Assembly (NCBI GenBank): GCA_947441615.1
Contig: CANEUH010000003.1
Span: 62,001-126,000, forward strand
Length of the DNA: 64,000 nt
Direction of reading: 5' to 3'
Origin: Bacteriovoracaceae bacterium
GTDB taxonomy: Bacteria; Bdellovibrionota; Bacteriovoracia; Bacteriovoracales; Bacteriovoracaceae
Below the pieces are notes generated by a model, which saw only the letters and a program-made list of their open reading frames with translations, did no database searches and was not told where the DNA came from. A program made the translations under genes and the position numbers. Positions 16,981 to 25,389 of the stretch are shown here, one piece after another (position 1 is the stretch's first letter; each line of letters starts with the position of its first letter).

Positions 16981-18321
16981 CTAGATTCCCTCAATTCCAT
17001 AAGAAAGTGCCAAAAGCCCGTGTGACCTATACCTAAAGGGTCCCCAGTACTCAAACCCCTTGATAGCTCGATCATAAGAGGTGATCTCTAGGGGAAGACG
17101 ATTTAAAACGGGTGACTCATGTTTTTTGTCAGACCTAAGAGGTCTAAGATCTAGAGTGACACTTCCAGAGTGAGATATTTCAACGACAGGCCCCTGGAAC
17201 GGCAAGGCTTCAGAATCTGATTCAAAAAAAGACTTTAGTTCGTGGGAATAGAACTCTGGTTTTGAACCGGGCATCTCCGGATAAGGCCACTGGTAGTAAG
17301 CAAATTCATTACCTCGTGCAATCACTCTATAAGGTTTATCGGACCCAAGTTGTTTAACGTCTGTGAGATATGTAAGGTTGTTTGGCGGAAAAGGTGCTGT
17401 CATTCTTTTTACTGGAGACATCTGAGTTTTTCGAAAAAGGGCATACGGTGAAGAAATTCCAAAAGGAACTTCAACTGGAAGATGAGAAAAGAAAAGAACT
17501 CTCTCACCTGAGATCACTCCCTCAAAACTCTCCAACAATAAATTTTCAAATCTATTTTCATAAAATTGCCAAAACTGAACAACACTTTCTTTATAATCTC
17601 CACCGAGTAAAACGAGTCTTCGCTTTAATTGAGTCGCAAGAAAAAAGTCTTGAAGGCGATAAATTGGAGAGAAGGTTCTAAAAAAATAAAAAGGAACTTC
17701 CTCCGCACCTAAAGTTGTTTTCAACTTCTCTTCATGAGAAAGGCTCAAAACATGCAATAGAGCAGAAAACTTTAGGCTCTTTGATTCTTGGTACTCTTGG
17801 TTTAGTAAATCGCCAAAACGTTGGTAAAATGTCTTAAGCCACTTAGGTCCTTGAAGATCAAACCTATAACCTTTAGGCCTTAAACTCGCTTCGAAATTTT
17901 GTTTTTCAAATCGGGCCAATTCTGAAAGAAAGTACTTATTAAACTCATCTTCTTGCTCATTATAAACTTGATCAAGATCACTTGGGTCAATCAACTCTGG
18001 GTACTTTCTTAGTATCTCTTTTAAATTACGTAACGGTGATTGACCTAACTTAGTTCTTCTCTCACTTGTGATGTAATCAATCTTGGCAGGCATTAAAAAT
18101 TGTCTGAGATCTACGAGTTCTGGAATATCGTAGGTTTTCCCAATCCTTAGTAATGCTAGAATTTCAAGCTCTGATAAAAATAATCCTGGATAGCTATCAA
18201 CAGAAAATCTCTTATCATCAATTAAAAGTGTGGTTCTTTTACGCTTTAAAGAAATAATCCCTCTTACAAGAGACATTAACCCCATACCAACTAGTATTTC
18301 TTGATATCGATTCTTTAACAT
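16981..18321 (-). CDS. Unknown protein of the LPS-core operon, possible degenerate flavoprotein fold
   Basis: I do not recognise this 446-residue protein by family. The N-terminus (YQEILVGMGLMSLVRGIISL, then TTLLIDD at about residue 31) follows the strand-loop-helix-strand-acid plan of an FAD/NAD-binding Rossmann fold of the phytoene-desaturase type, but the glycine motif is broken (GMGLMS). The rest is soluble, rich in aromatic and basic residues, with no membrane segments. It overlaps the Kdo-transferase-like gene by 7 bases and precedes the pilin-like gene, so it is co-translated with LPS-core enzymes. A role in envelope polysaccharide modification is inference. Confidence 0.45.
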   Translation of the reverse strand: MLKNRYQEILVGMGLMSLVRGIISLKRKRTTLLIDDKRFSVDSYPGLFLSELEILALLRIGKTYDIPELVDLRQFLMPAKIDYITSERRTKLGQSPLRNLKEILRKYPELIDPSDLDQVYNEQEDEFNKYFLSELARFEKQNFEASLRPKGYRFDLQGPKWLKTFYQRFGDLLNQEYQESKSLKFSALLHVLSLSHEEKLKTTLGAEEVPFYFFRTFSPIYRLQDFFLATQLKRRLVLLGGDYKESVVQFWQFYENRFENLLLESFEGVISGERVLFFSHLPVEVPFGISSPYALFRKTQMSPVKRMTAPFPPNNLTYLTDVKQLGSDKPYRVIARGNEFAYYQWPYPEMPGSKPEFYSHELKSFFESDSEALPFQGPVVEISHSGSVTLDLRPLRSDKKHESPVLNRLPLEITSYDRAIKGFEYWGPFRYRSHGLLALSYGIEGI

Positions 18322-19574
18322 GGAAAAACAAACTCCCTAAACTTCGAATAATCCTGCACAAGTGAGTTAATTGTATCACGTTCGGCGCCAATCTCGACTT
18401 GATTCAGCCAGAGAAGGAACTGTTCCGGAGTATTTATCTCTGTTATTGCATTAAACGCCGAGGCAACATCAAACTCAGTTGATCTGTGATGAGCCGGGCC
18501 ACAGGCAATCCTAGAAGACCCCGCAATCAAGGGTTCCAAAACCGAATGAATACTACCCTCAAAGCCACCGCCGACGTATGAATAGTCAAAGTCTGCATAA
18601 AGCTCACACAAAATCCCCTTTTTATTCAAAAGAATGGATGTAGAATGAGAAATAGTTTGAGTCAGATCATTTATTTCAACATAGTCACGACCAAGACTCT
18701 CTAAACCTTTCTGGAATTGAGTGAGTATTTTTTCTGAAAGTTTATGAGGAACTATAACAACCAAAACATCTTTTGGAATTTGACTTAAAAGAAACAAGTC
18801 CGATGGCCAGGCATTTCCCATGATGACGGTTTTTTTAGACTTCAAAAGCGTTGATTTAAACTCATCATAAAGTGGGAAAAAAGAAAAAAATTTTTCTTTT
18901 TTCTTAGAAACTCTTCTTCTAATTTGTTCTACCCGAAAATCAAATACCTCTCCAGAAAGTCCTAAGAGTTTGCCAGTTTTTAAATCTGGAACCCCCGCAT
19001 AAGTAATACGGGCAGAGTATTTAAGAAAAAGTTTTTTCCAAAATGAGGGGGTTCTTCCTTGTGAACGTTCTTTTTTAAAAGTCACCCAAACCATACTGAG
19101 GTGATGTGTATCTTTCATAGACCATAAAAGAAATTCTGGAAAAAGATCATATCTAACAAGAATCAATTTATTTGAGGTTACCCATTTTGAAAAACAACGT
19201 CTTTGAAGGAAAGGGAAAAATCTTAAAAATGGGTAACGAAGATAGCGAATTTGATCAGGGAATTCTGATGCAAGCTTCATAATCGTTTTTTCTACACTAG
19301 GAGAAAAAAAGACTAATTCAATTTTTTTTCCAAAAGATAGTGCATCCTCAATTAAGGGAGCGACCTGCTGGAATTCCCCTTCTGACGAAAACTCAAAGCA
19401 AAGATCAGCTTTTTCATTTAGCTCGGAAAAAGAGTGGGCAAGCCATTCAAATTTATTTTTTTTCTCAAACTTTATCCTTTCTTTTATCTTTGGATGCCAA
19501 GAAAGAAGATAAGATAAAATAAAAAGAATAGGAAAATAGATGAACCAAACAATCAATGACAGCAGAGGCTTCAA
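18315..19574 (-). CDS. Divergent Kdo transferase (WaaA/KdtA-like) glycosyltransferase
   Basis: The 419-residue protein carries an N-terminal membrane helix (residues 5-24) and the WaaA order of motifs in weakened form: FSSEGEFQQVAPLI (counterpart of S-x-GE), RYDLFPEFLLW (counterpart of E-x-E-x-WP), IMGNAWPSDL (start of the C-terminal Rossmann domain, about residue 250), VIVPHKLSEK, and DYSYVGGGFEGSIHSVLEPLIAG...CGPAHH, close to the nucleotide-sugar site VGGS...G-HN-LEP. Kdo transferases attach Kdo to lipid A at the inner membrane. The divergence means another acidic sugar donor is possible. The start overlaps the GT9 stop by 4 bases. Confidence 0.7.
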   Translation of the reverse strand: MKPLLSLIVWFIYFPILFILSYLLSWHPKIKERIKFEKKNKFEWLAHSFSELNEKADLCFEFSSEGEFQQVAPLIEDALSFGKKIELVFFSPSVEKTIMKLASEFPDQIRYLRYPFLRFFPFLQRRCFSKWVTSNKLILVRYDLFPEFLLWSMKDTHHLSMVWVTFKKERSQGRTPSFWKKLFLKYSARITYAGVPDLKTGKLLGLSGEVFDFRVEQIRRRVSKKKEKFFSFFPLYDEFKSTLLKSKKTVIMGNAWPSDLFLLSQIPKDVLVVIVPHKLSEKILTQFQKGLESLGRDYVEINDLTQTISHSTSILLNKKGILCELYADFDYSYVGGGFEGSIHSVLEPLIAGSSRIACGPAHHRSTEFDVASAFNAITEINTPEQFLLWLNQVEIGAERDTINSLVQDYSKFREFVFPC

Positions 19575-20626
19575 GGGGCCTCCATTATTTCCATAAAAGT
19601 TGAATAAACTTCATCAACTTTTATTTCTTCCATGCAGTAAAGCCGATCACGATGGCACGGCTTTTTTCCTGTCGTCGAGCAAGGTTTACAATTTAGCTCC
19701 TTCGAGATGAAACGCGACTTCGCACCATGAGGAGCAAATCCAAATAAAGGATCTGTTGGACCAAAGAGAGTCAAGCACGGAACTCCGTAGGCCTCAGCGA
19801 TATGATTCATTCCAGAATCATTTCCGATACAAATCTTTGAAGAGGCGAGATACTCCATGCTTTCTTTAAGGGATGTTTTGCCTTGAAGATTAAAAAAACG
19901 AGAGTCATCAATTTTATTAAATGCCTGGCAAAAAGAATCCTCTGGCCCTGCTAAAACGACGACATTAAATGCAGTCATTTGAAGAATTTTTTCAGTTAAT
20001 TGAACAAAATGATTCACAGGCCATCTCTTGGGTTCAAAGGATGCAGATGGGGCAATCACAATGTAGGGTTTGTCGGCTATTTTTTTTGAACCTAATGGAA
20101 GTGAAGTTAATTCCTGATGTGGTCCTTTTCTAAATTCAACTGCTCTTCTTTTACCTCTGGTATCTAAGAAAAGACCTTGAAAATCCTTGATGATTCTCTC
20201 CGTTTGAGGCTCAAGTCCAAAAATCTTATGAGAAAAAAACTTCTTTAATGATCTATTTGTAATTTTCGTGAGAAAGAATCTCTCCCATCTTCTTTTGTCC
20301 ACAGTAAGGGCGGGGATATTCCAAAAAGAGAGTTTTAATTTAAAGGATCTAAGTGTGGCATGAAGATCAATTATGAGATCAATTGGATCTTTCTCATCAA
20401 GGTCATCAATCTTTTTTACGAGATCACTCCACTTTTCTCCCTTTTTTCTATCGTACCCAATCACCTGGCCAATTTCTGGATGACCAGAAAGGAGAGAAAC
20501 AAATTCCGAACTTGTCACAAATGTGAATCGGGCCTCTTTACCCAGAAGTGACCTAAGCCAATTGACAGTAGCTGTTTGAAGAACGACATCTCCCATACTG
20601 GAGAAGCGCACTAAAAGAATATGCAT
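19571..20626 (-). CDS. ADP-heptose:LPS heptosyltransferase-like (GT9) glycosyltransferase
   Basis: Residues 1-20 (MHILLVRFSSMGDVVLQTAT) are the classic GT9 opening, fixing the start codon. The C-terminal donor domain has PSASFEPKRWPVNHFVQL and GNDSGMNHIAEAYGVPCLTLFGPTDP (about residues 265-290), where the D-S-G-x-x-H-x-A motif binds ADP-heptose. A Cys-rich segment (KPCSTTGKKPCHRDRLYC) follows, as in WaaF/WaaC. It transfers a heptose to the LPS inner core. It is the first gene of the core operon. A consensus-like promoter lies so close that the mRNA would be leaderless; there is no Shine-Dalgarno sequence before the ATG. Confidence 0.9.
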   Translation of the reverse strand: MHILLVRFSSMGDVVLQTATVNWLRSLLGKEARFTFVTSSEFVSLLSGHPEIGQVIGYDRKKGEKWSDLVKKIDDLDEKDPIDLIIDLHATLRSFKLKLSFWNIPALTVDKRRWERFFLTKITNRSLKKFFSHKIFGLEPQTERIIKDFQGLFLDTRGKRRAVEFRKGPHQELTSLPLGSKKIADKPYIVIAPSASFEPKRWPVNHFVQLTEKILQMTAFNVVVLAGPEDSFCQAFNKIDDSRFFNLQGKTSLKESMEYLASSKICIGNDSGMNHIAEAYGVPCLTLFGPTDPLFGFAPHGAKSRFISKELNCKPCSTTGKKPCHRDRLYCMEEIKVDEVYSTFMEIMEAP

Positions 20627-20632
20627 GGACTA

Positions 20633-20661
20633 ATTATACGTTTTGTTTTTAGCAACAGCAA
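20633..20661 (-). promoter_or_regulatory. Sigma-70-type promoter of the LPS-core operon
   Basis: On the minus strand TTGCTG (20661-20656), a 17-base spacer and TATAAT (20638-20633) lie in the 47-base gap before the GT9 gene. Transcription would start 6-8 bases further on, at or next to the ATG at 20626. Confidence 0.65.
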
Positions 20662-20673
20662 AGGTTTAGGCGG

Positions 20674-21252
20674 CTAGAGTCCCATAAAAATAAATGGAAC
20701 TCCCTCGTCCATTTGTTTTTTGTAACCCTTTTGATTATAGTTTTCGCGAAATTTCTGGTATCTTTCCCAATTCTTTTTTCCATGCAATTTTTCTAATTTG
20801 CTGTAAAAATTCTCTTCCATCTCAAGCATTTGCCTTCTTTCTTGAAATGTAAGTTCTCTTAGAGGATTTTTTTGCCAGAATAAGCTCGATTTCTTAAAAA
20901 ACTCATCTCTCAGTCGATTATGTTCCGAGATCTTATCTTCAGACATCCCTAACTTATTGGTAAAGAAATCGGCTCTATCCGTCTCCATTTTATCACCAGC
21001 TTCCTGAACCTCTTCCTGTTCGATACCAAAAATCTCACTGGGTTCATTGGCGACTTTCTCTATTTTGGGACTAACTTGGTTTTCCTTAGCAATCGTTGGA
21101 GATTTGATTTGAGGGACGTCATGGGCCCCATGATCTTTATGAGTCTCAATAATCACTCTTTCAACAATTTCTTTCTCTGTTTTTTTACTAAACAGGAAAT
21201 AGCCAAGAACAAAATTTGTACACAAGCTTAGTGTAAGGAGTGTTTTCATCAT
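20674..21252 (-). CDS. Membrane-anchored protein of unknown function, helical periplasmic domain
   Basis: The 192-residue protein has one N-terminal hydrophobic segment (LLTLSLCTNFVLGYFLF, residues 5-21) that acts as an anchor or signal, a charged linker (25-85), and a helical, highly charged C-terminal domain (about 90-190) with many Glu/Lys and aromatic residues, reminiscent of Spy/CpxP-like periplasmic helix bundles (FTNKLGMSEDKISEHNRLRDEF, then FQERRQMLEMEENFYSKLEKLH). That comparison is weak. The first of two adjacent ATG codons overlaps the hemB stop, so it is the third gene of sufE-hemB-this gene. Confidence 0.55.
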   Translation of the reverse strand: MMKTLLTLSLCTNFVLGYFLFSKKTEKEIVERVIIETHKDHGAHDVPQIKSPTIAKENQVSPKIEKVANEPSEIFGIEQEEVQEAGDKMETDRADFFTNKLGMSEDKISEHNRLRDEFFKKSSLFWQKNPLRELTFQERRQMLEMEENFYSKLEKLHGKKNWERYQKFRENYNQKGYKKQMDEGVPFIFMGL

Positions 21253-22229
21253 TTATTTAAAAGCCTTGCCGCTTCTTTAGCAAAATAAGTTAAAATAATA
21301 TCTGCCCCTGCTCTTCTAAAACAAGTCAGAGTTTCAAGAACTACTTTATCATTATCAATCCAGCCGTTCTGGGCCGCGGCTTTCACCATGGCGTATTCTC
21401 CACTCACATTGTAGGCCGCAATGGGTAGAGTACTCATTTCTTTTAAGCGATAAATAATATCTAGATAGGGAAGGCCAGGTTTTACCATTAAAATATCAGC
21501 ACCTTCTTCAGTATCCAACTGCGCTTCTCTTAGTGCCTCGGTTGAGTTCGCTGGATCCATTTGATAGGTTTTTTTATCACCCTTTTTAGGAGCTGAATCC
21601 AGCGCCTCTCTAAATGGCCCGTAGTAACCTGAGGCGTATTTAGCGGTGTAACTCATAATGAGAGTGTTTTGAAAATTGGACTCATCTAAGGCGCGTCTGA
21701 TATAGCCCACTCTTCCATCCATCATATCAGATGGGCCAATGATATCGGCACCAGCTTCAGACTCACAAACAGCTTGTTTGGCCAAAATTTCAAGGGTTGG
21801 ATCGTTGAGGATCTCCCCAGTTTTTGGATCCACTAATCCATCATGACCCTCTGATGAGTAAGGATCTAAAGCGACATCTGCCATCACAAGCATTCCTGGA
21901 ACAGATTCCTTAATGGCCCTAATTGCGCGGAAATTTAATCCTTCACGGTTAAATGCTTCTCTAGCGTCTGGAGTTTTTAATTTATCTTCAATCGCAGGGA
22001 AAAGGGCCACACACTTCACTCCAAGGGAGTAAAGTTCTTTTGCCTCTTTTACTAGCTCATCAATAGAGAGTCTTGAGTGCCCTGGCATCGACTTTATGGG
22101 AATAACTTGATTTTTGCCTTCAATCACAAATAAGGGTGCAATAAAATGCTCTGGAGAAAGATAAGTTTCTCTCACCATGGACCGAATAACTTCATTTTGG
22201 CGATTTCTTCTAGGGCGATGGAAAATCAT
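21249..22229 (-). CDS. hemB: Delta-aminolevulinic acid dehydratase (porphobilinogen synthase)
   Basis: The protein matches HemB throughout. The two Schiff-base lysines are in SYTAKYASGYYGPFREAL and ILMVKPGLPYLDI. The metal region reads DVALDPYSSEGHDG instead of the three-cysteine zinc site (DVCLC...GHCG), so this is the non-zinc, Mg-type enzyme. It condenses two 5-aminolevulinates to porphobilinogen in haem synthesis. The ATG at 22229 is chosen because AAAGG precedes it by 7 bases; an upstream in-frame TTG (22235) overlaps the sufE stop. It is the second gene of a sufE-hemB operon. Confidence 0.95.
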   Translation of the reverse strand: MIFHRPRRNRQNEVIRSMVRETYLSPEHFIAPLFVIEGKNQVIPIKSMPGHSRLSIDELVKEAKELYSLGVKCVALFPAIEDKLKTPDAREAFNREGLNFRAIRAIKESVPGMLVMADVALDPYSSEGHDGLVDPKTGEILNDPTLEILAKQAVCESEAGADIIGPSDMMDGRVGYIRRALDESNFQNTLIMSYTAKYASGYYGPFREALDSAPKKGDKKTYQMDPANSTEALREAQLDTEEGADILMVKPGLPYLDIIYRLKEMSTLPIAAYNVSGEYAMVKAAAQNGWIDNDKVVLETLTCFRRAGADIILTYFAKEAARLLNK

Positions 22230-22231
22230 AT

Positions 22232-22657
22232 TCAAGCCTTTTGCATGGATTTGAAAACAAGAGCGTACATCTGCATTTGTTTCATCATGGCCGCAAGACC
22301 ATTTGAGCGATTCATTGACAAGTGTTCTGTGATTCCCACTTCCTTAAGGAAATCAGGTTTTGTAGAGAGTATTTCTTCTGGAGTTGCATCTGAGTACACA
22401 CTTACCAATAACCCTACTATCCCTTTCACTAATACCGCATCAGAATCTGCTGAAAAATAAACTCTTCCGTCTTTAAATTCTGGATAGAGCCAAACTTGGG
22501 ACTGGCATCCTTTCACTTTATATTTTTCATCTCTTTTTTCTTCGGGATAAAGTCCAAGATCCCGACCGATTTTTATAATTTCCTTATAACGATCCTCCCA
22601 GTCCTTGTACTGAAGAAATCGCTCCTTAACCTGATTTATTCGTTCTTGCATATTCAC
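22232..22657 (-). CDS. sufE: SufE-family cysteine desulfuration protein
   Basis: At 141 residues with YKVKGCQSQVWL (about residues 47-58) containing the sulfur-accepting Cys, and a conserved C-terminal LSMNRSNGLAAMMKQM, this is a stand-alone SufE. It takes persulfide sulfur from a SufS-type desulfurase and passes it to the Fe-S scaffold. No suf genes are adjacent. The start is ambiguous: GTG at 22657 has AGAGGA 6 bases upstream, while ATG at 22651 is less well spaced. It leads the operon with hemB. Confidence 0.92.
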   Translation of the reverse strand: MNMQERINQVKERFLQYKDWEDRYKEIIKIGRDLGLYPEEKRDEKYKVKGCQSQVWLYPEFKDGRVYFSADSDAVLVKGIVGLLVSVYSDATPEEILSTKPDFLKEVGITEHLSMNRSNGLAAMMKQMQMYALVFKSMQKA

Positions 22658-22784
22658 CTAAAATCCTCTGGTTGAGGGCCTTAGTATGCTCTTTTCACAG
22701 GGTTTAGTCAAAACACTCAATAAATTTCGATTAAGACTTAAAGCTTTTAACCCTTTGCTCCGAAAGGTCAATCCAGAGGAAGTT

Positions 22785-23888
22785 ATGGCAGTAAGTATCG
22801 ACTTAAAACCACTCAATGAGGAAACCATCCAACAGATGGGTTACAGTAGTCATGATTTATGGCTAGTGAAGATCGATTCTATTGTCTTTGGGCCATTTGA
22901 AACTGAATCTCTTAAGCATTATGTAGGAGATAACGAACATCTCTTTGAGCATGCTGAGGCTTCACTTGCTGACGAATCAAACTGGAAACCATTTTGGGAA
23001 AGCACAGGTTTCCAACAAAAAAAACTTCAAGCTGTCTCATCTGAAAACTACGAAGGTCCCTTTTGGATCATGGATATGGGTTTAAAAACTGGCCCATTAA
23101 GTTATAGAGAAATCGACAAGAAAATAGAAATGGGCCTATTGGTTATGACCGATAGTCTCTCAGTAGATAATGGCGAAAATTGGATTAAGATTTATCAGGT
23201 TAAGGGACTCGATAGAAGATCCTTCTCGCCTGATGAACTGCCAAATTCTCCTTATGAGTCTAGTTTCCAAAAAGCTCAACTAAAAATTTTAAGTAAATTA
23301 GAGCAATCAAATCGGGAGGCGATTGAAGGTCTGGCAAATGTCGCATTTGAAGGGCTTAAAAAAGCTAAGCCAAATCCATTAAAGATTGAAGAGATGACTT
23401 TAAAAACGGACATCTCCCCAGAGATCAGTCCTTCCTTAAATATCATTTTTCCAGCGATTGCCATGAGCTTAATCCTTCTCGCAACTGCAACCTATGTAAT
23501 GTTTAGTATGAGTGATGAGGACAAAACCCTAACAGATCTTAGTGACACTCAAACGAAATCAAGAATGAAAAAATCTTCTGAAGTTATACACTCTGGGAAT
23601 ATGCCTACCGCAGCCCAAAGGGCGCCAGCTAATTTTGAAACTCAGGAACCAAGATCCTCTTATTCGAACGATCATCGCTACCCTACGCAAATCGAAACAC
23701 ACGAAGATCACCAAAATGATCCTGAGATCGATCGAGGCCCAGCTGAAGCACCGGCGGAACCAGATCAACCTCAAGAGCACTCACTTGTGGGTAATGATTC
23801 AGGGGACCAATCTCTTGATGCGGCCATGAATAACGGTAATCCTGCTCCTGTGGAACAACCAATTATTGAAGAAGCTTCAGACTTTTAG
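22785..23888 (+). CDS. Membrane protein with two GYF_2-like domains and a disordered acidic tail
   Basis: The ATG at 22785 is preferred because AGAGGAAG lies just upstream; an in-frame ATG at 22686 would add 33 basic residues. The product (about 367 residues) has two copies of a GYF_2/DUF4339-like pattern: LWLVKIDSIVFGPFETESLKHYV...NWKPFWES and FWIMDMGLKTGPLSYREIDKKIEMGLL...NWIKIYQ. A single membrane helix follows (LNIIFPAIAMSLILLATATYVMF), and then a Pro/Glu/Asn-rich tail of about 120 residues. GYF_2 domains are thought to bind peptides. The topology suggests cytoplasmic sensor domains with an outside tail. Function unknown. It is divergent from sufE and 15 bases before tmk. Confidence 0.6.
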   Translation: MAVSIDLKPLNEETIQQMGYSSHDLWLVKIDSIVFGPFETESLKHYVGDNEHLFEHAEASLADESNWKPFWESTGFQQKKLQAVSSENYEGPFWIMDMGLKTGPLSYREIDKKIEMGLLVMTDSLSVDNGENWIKIYQVKGLDRRSFSPDELPNSPYESSFQKAQLKILSKLEQSNREAIEGLANVAFEGLKKAKPNPLKIEEMTLKTDISPEISPSLNIIFPAIAMSLILLATATYVMFSMSDEDKTLTDLSDTQTKSRMKKSSEVIHSGNMPTAAQRAPANFETQEPRSSYSNDHRYPTQIETHEDHQNDPEIDRGPAEAPAEPDQPQEHSLVGNDSGDQSLDAAMNNGNPAPVEQPIIEEASDF

Positions 23889-23903
23889 TTCTCATAAGTT
23901 GAT

Positions 23904-24608
23904 TTGATAGTAACTCTTGGCTATCATCACCAAGTGCAACATCCATTAAATTCAATTAAATCCCTTTATAGAAATCCAGAAACTCCTGGGAGCCTCTTTC
24001 TTTCACTCGAAGGCATTGAAGGCTCAGGAAAGTCGACTCAAATTAAAGAGATTGAGGAATTTGTTAAAGGAAAGGGATTAAGAGTTCTCACTCTCAGGGA
24101 ACCTGGGGGAACGGCCTTCGGTGAAAAACTTCGAGAGGCCATTTTAAATTCTGAAACACCATTGCATCCATTAGCAGAGTGCCACCTTTTTCTTGCCAGT
24201 AGGGCGCAACTATTAAAAGAAAAGATTCTCCCCTTTCTTTTAGTTCCAGGTTCTGTCGTGATCCTGGACCGCTACATCGATTCGACTCTTGCTTACCAGG
24301 GAAAAGCGAGAAAACTTGGCTACCAAACAGTTCTCACATTGCATCAGTTTGATCCGTTAAATTTACTTCCTCATAGAACTTATTTTTTAGATATAGAGCT
24401 TGAAACATCGCTTGAAAGACAAAAAATACGAGGCAATGACAAAGATTATTTTGAATCTCAAAAACAAGAATTTTATCAAAATCTAGTGGATGGTTATAGA
24501 GAGCTATCGGAATTATTTTCTGATCGTATTCTAAAGTTAAATGCAGAAAATTCAATCTCAGAAGTCACAGCATTAATACTGAGTGATCTAGAGAGATTGA
24601 TCCCATGA
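23904..24608 (+). CDS. tmk: Thymidylate kinase
   Basis: The core FLSLEGIEGSGKSTQIKEIEEF carries the P-loop; REPGGTAFGEKLRE is the TMK DR[YH]-partner loop, and ILDRYIDSTLAYQG is the dTMP site with the DRY motif. It phosphorylates dTMP to dTDP. There is no in-frame ATG upstream of the P-loop: the frame can start at TTG 23904 or GTG 23934, giving an N-terminal extension of up to about 28 residues relative to usual TMKs. The true start is therefore uncertain. The stop overlaps the holB start by 4 bases. Confidence 0.9.
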   Translation: MIVTLGYHHQVQHPLNSIKSLYRNPETPGSLFLSLEGIEGSGKSTQIKEIEEFVKGKGLRVLTLREPGGTAFGEKLREAILNSETPLHPLAECHLFLASRAQLLKEKILPFLLVPGSVVILDRYIDSTLAYQGKARKLGYQTVLTLHQFDPLNLLPHRTYFLDIELETSLERQKIRGNDKDYFESQKQEFYQNLVDGYRELSELFSDRILKLNAENSISEVTALILSDLERLIP

Positions 24609-25381
24609 ATTTAAGTCAAATTCTTTTAAACAAAGCTGCCAATAAAGAACTTGCTCATTTTTATATTCTTGAGACATCAGCGCCAGAAGAAGAGGCAAAA
24701 AAAATATTAATCGATTTTACTCATCAGTTCATAAAAGATTATTATCAAAAGATAGAATCACATAAACAATCAATGACTCATCTCATGGATCATCCGGATG
24801 TTTATGTTTTGGGTCAATCACATTCAGAAGATGAAAAAAGTGATAAATCTTTTAAAGTGGAAGAAGCTGAGGGCCTCAGCCGTTTTTTTGAATTTAAACC
24901 AATTCAAGGCCAACGAAAGTTCGCTGTAGTCACCGAAGCTCATAGGATTAATCCAATTGTTGCCAACAAGTGGCTTAAACTTTTTGAAGAACCACAGGGT
25001 AACTCAACTATTTTTTTACTAAACCCTAGAAGGACTCAACTACTTCCAACGATTCATTCAAGAGCGATTCACTTACGCTTACCTAGTCCTTCAAAAGTGC
25101 AAGATGCCAAAGCTTGGGATGGATTCATAGTAGATATAAAAAAACTCTCACTTTCGGAATTTCTTGATAAGTACCCTAAAGGTGAAGCACCTCTCCATTA
25201 CTGGATTAACGAGCTCATCCGTTGGGAGTCTGAACAAAACGACAGTGCTTCACCTAAACAAGAATTAAATAAATGGCTCAAATCTTTTCATGAGATGGAA
25301 GTTTTTAATCAACTGACTGCAACAAAATGGACCGTTTTTTATCAATATCTTGAACAACAAGTTTTACCTCGTTTAAAATAA
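24605..25381 (+). CDS. holB: DNA polymerase III delta' subunit-like protein
   Basis: The 258-residue protein has the clamp-loader AAA+ small-subunit pattern with no Walker A motif, as is typical for delta': FAVVTEAHRINPIVANKWLKLFEEPQGNSTIFLL (sensor-1 and SRC-like region) and LLPTIHSRAIHLRLP. Missing relative to longer family members are the zinc module and most of the collar domain. It would help load the sliding clamp. The order tmk-holB-ricT is the same as in Firmicutes (tmk...holB-yaaT), which supports the call. Confidence 0.8.
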   Translation: MNLSQILLNKAANKELAHFYILETSAPEEEAKKILIDFTHQFIKDYYQKIESHKQSMTHLMDHPDVYVLGQSHSEDEKSDKSFKVEEAEGLSRFFEFKPIQGQRKFAVVTEAHRINPIVANKWLKLFEEPQGNSTIFLLNPRRTQLLPTIHSRAIHLRLPSPSKVQDAKAWDGFIVDIKKLSLSEFLDKYPKGEAPLHYWINELIRWESEQNDSASPKQELNKWLKSFHEMEVFNQLTATKWTVFYQYLEQQVLPRLK

Positions 25382-25389
25382 TGGTTTCG

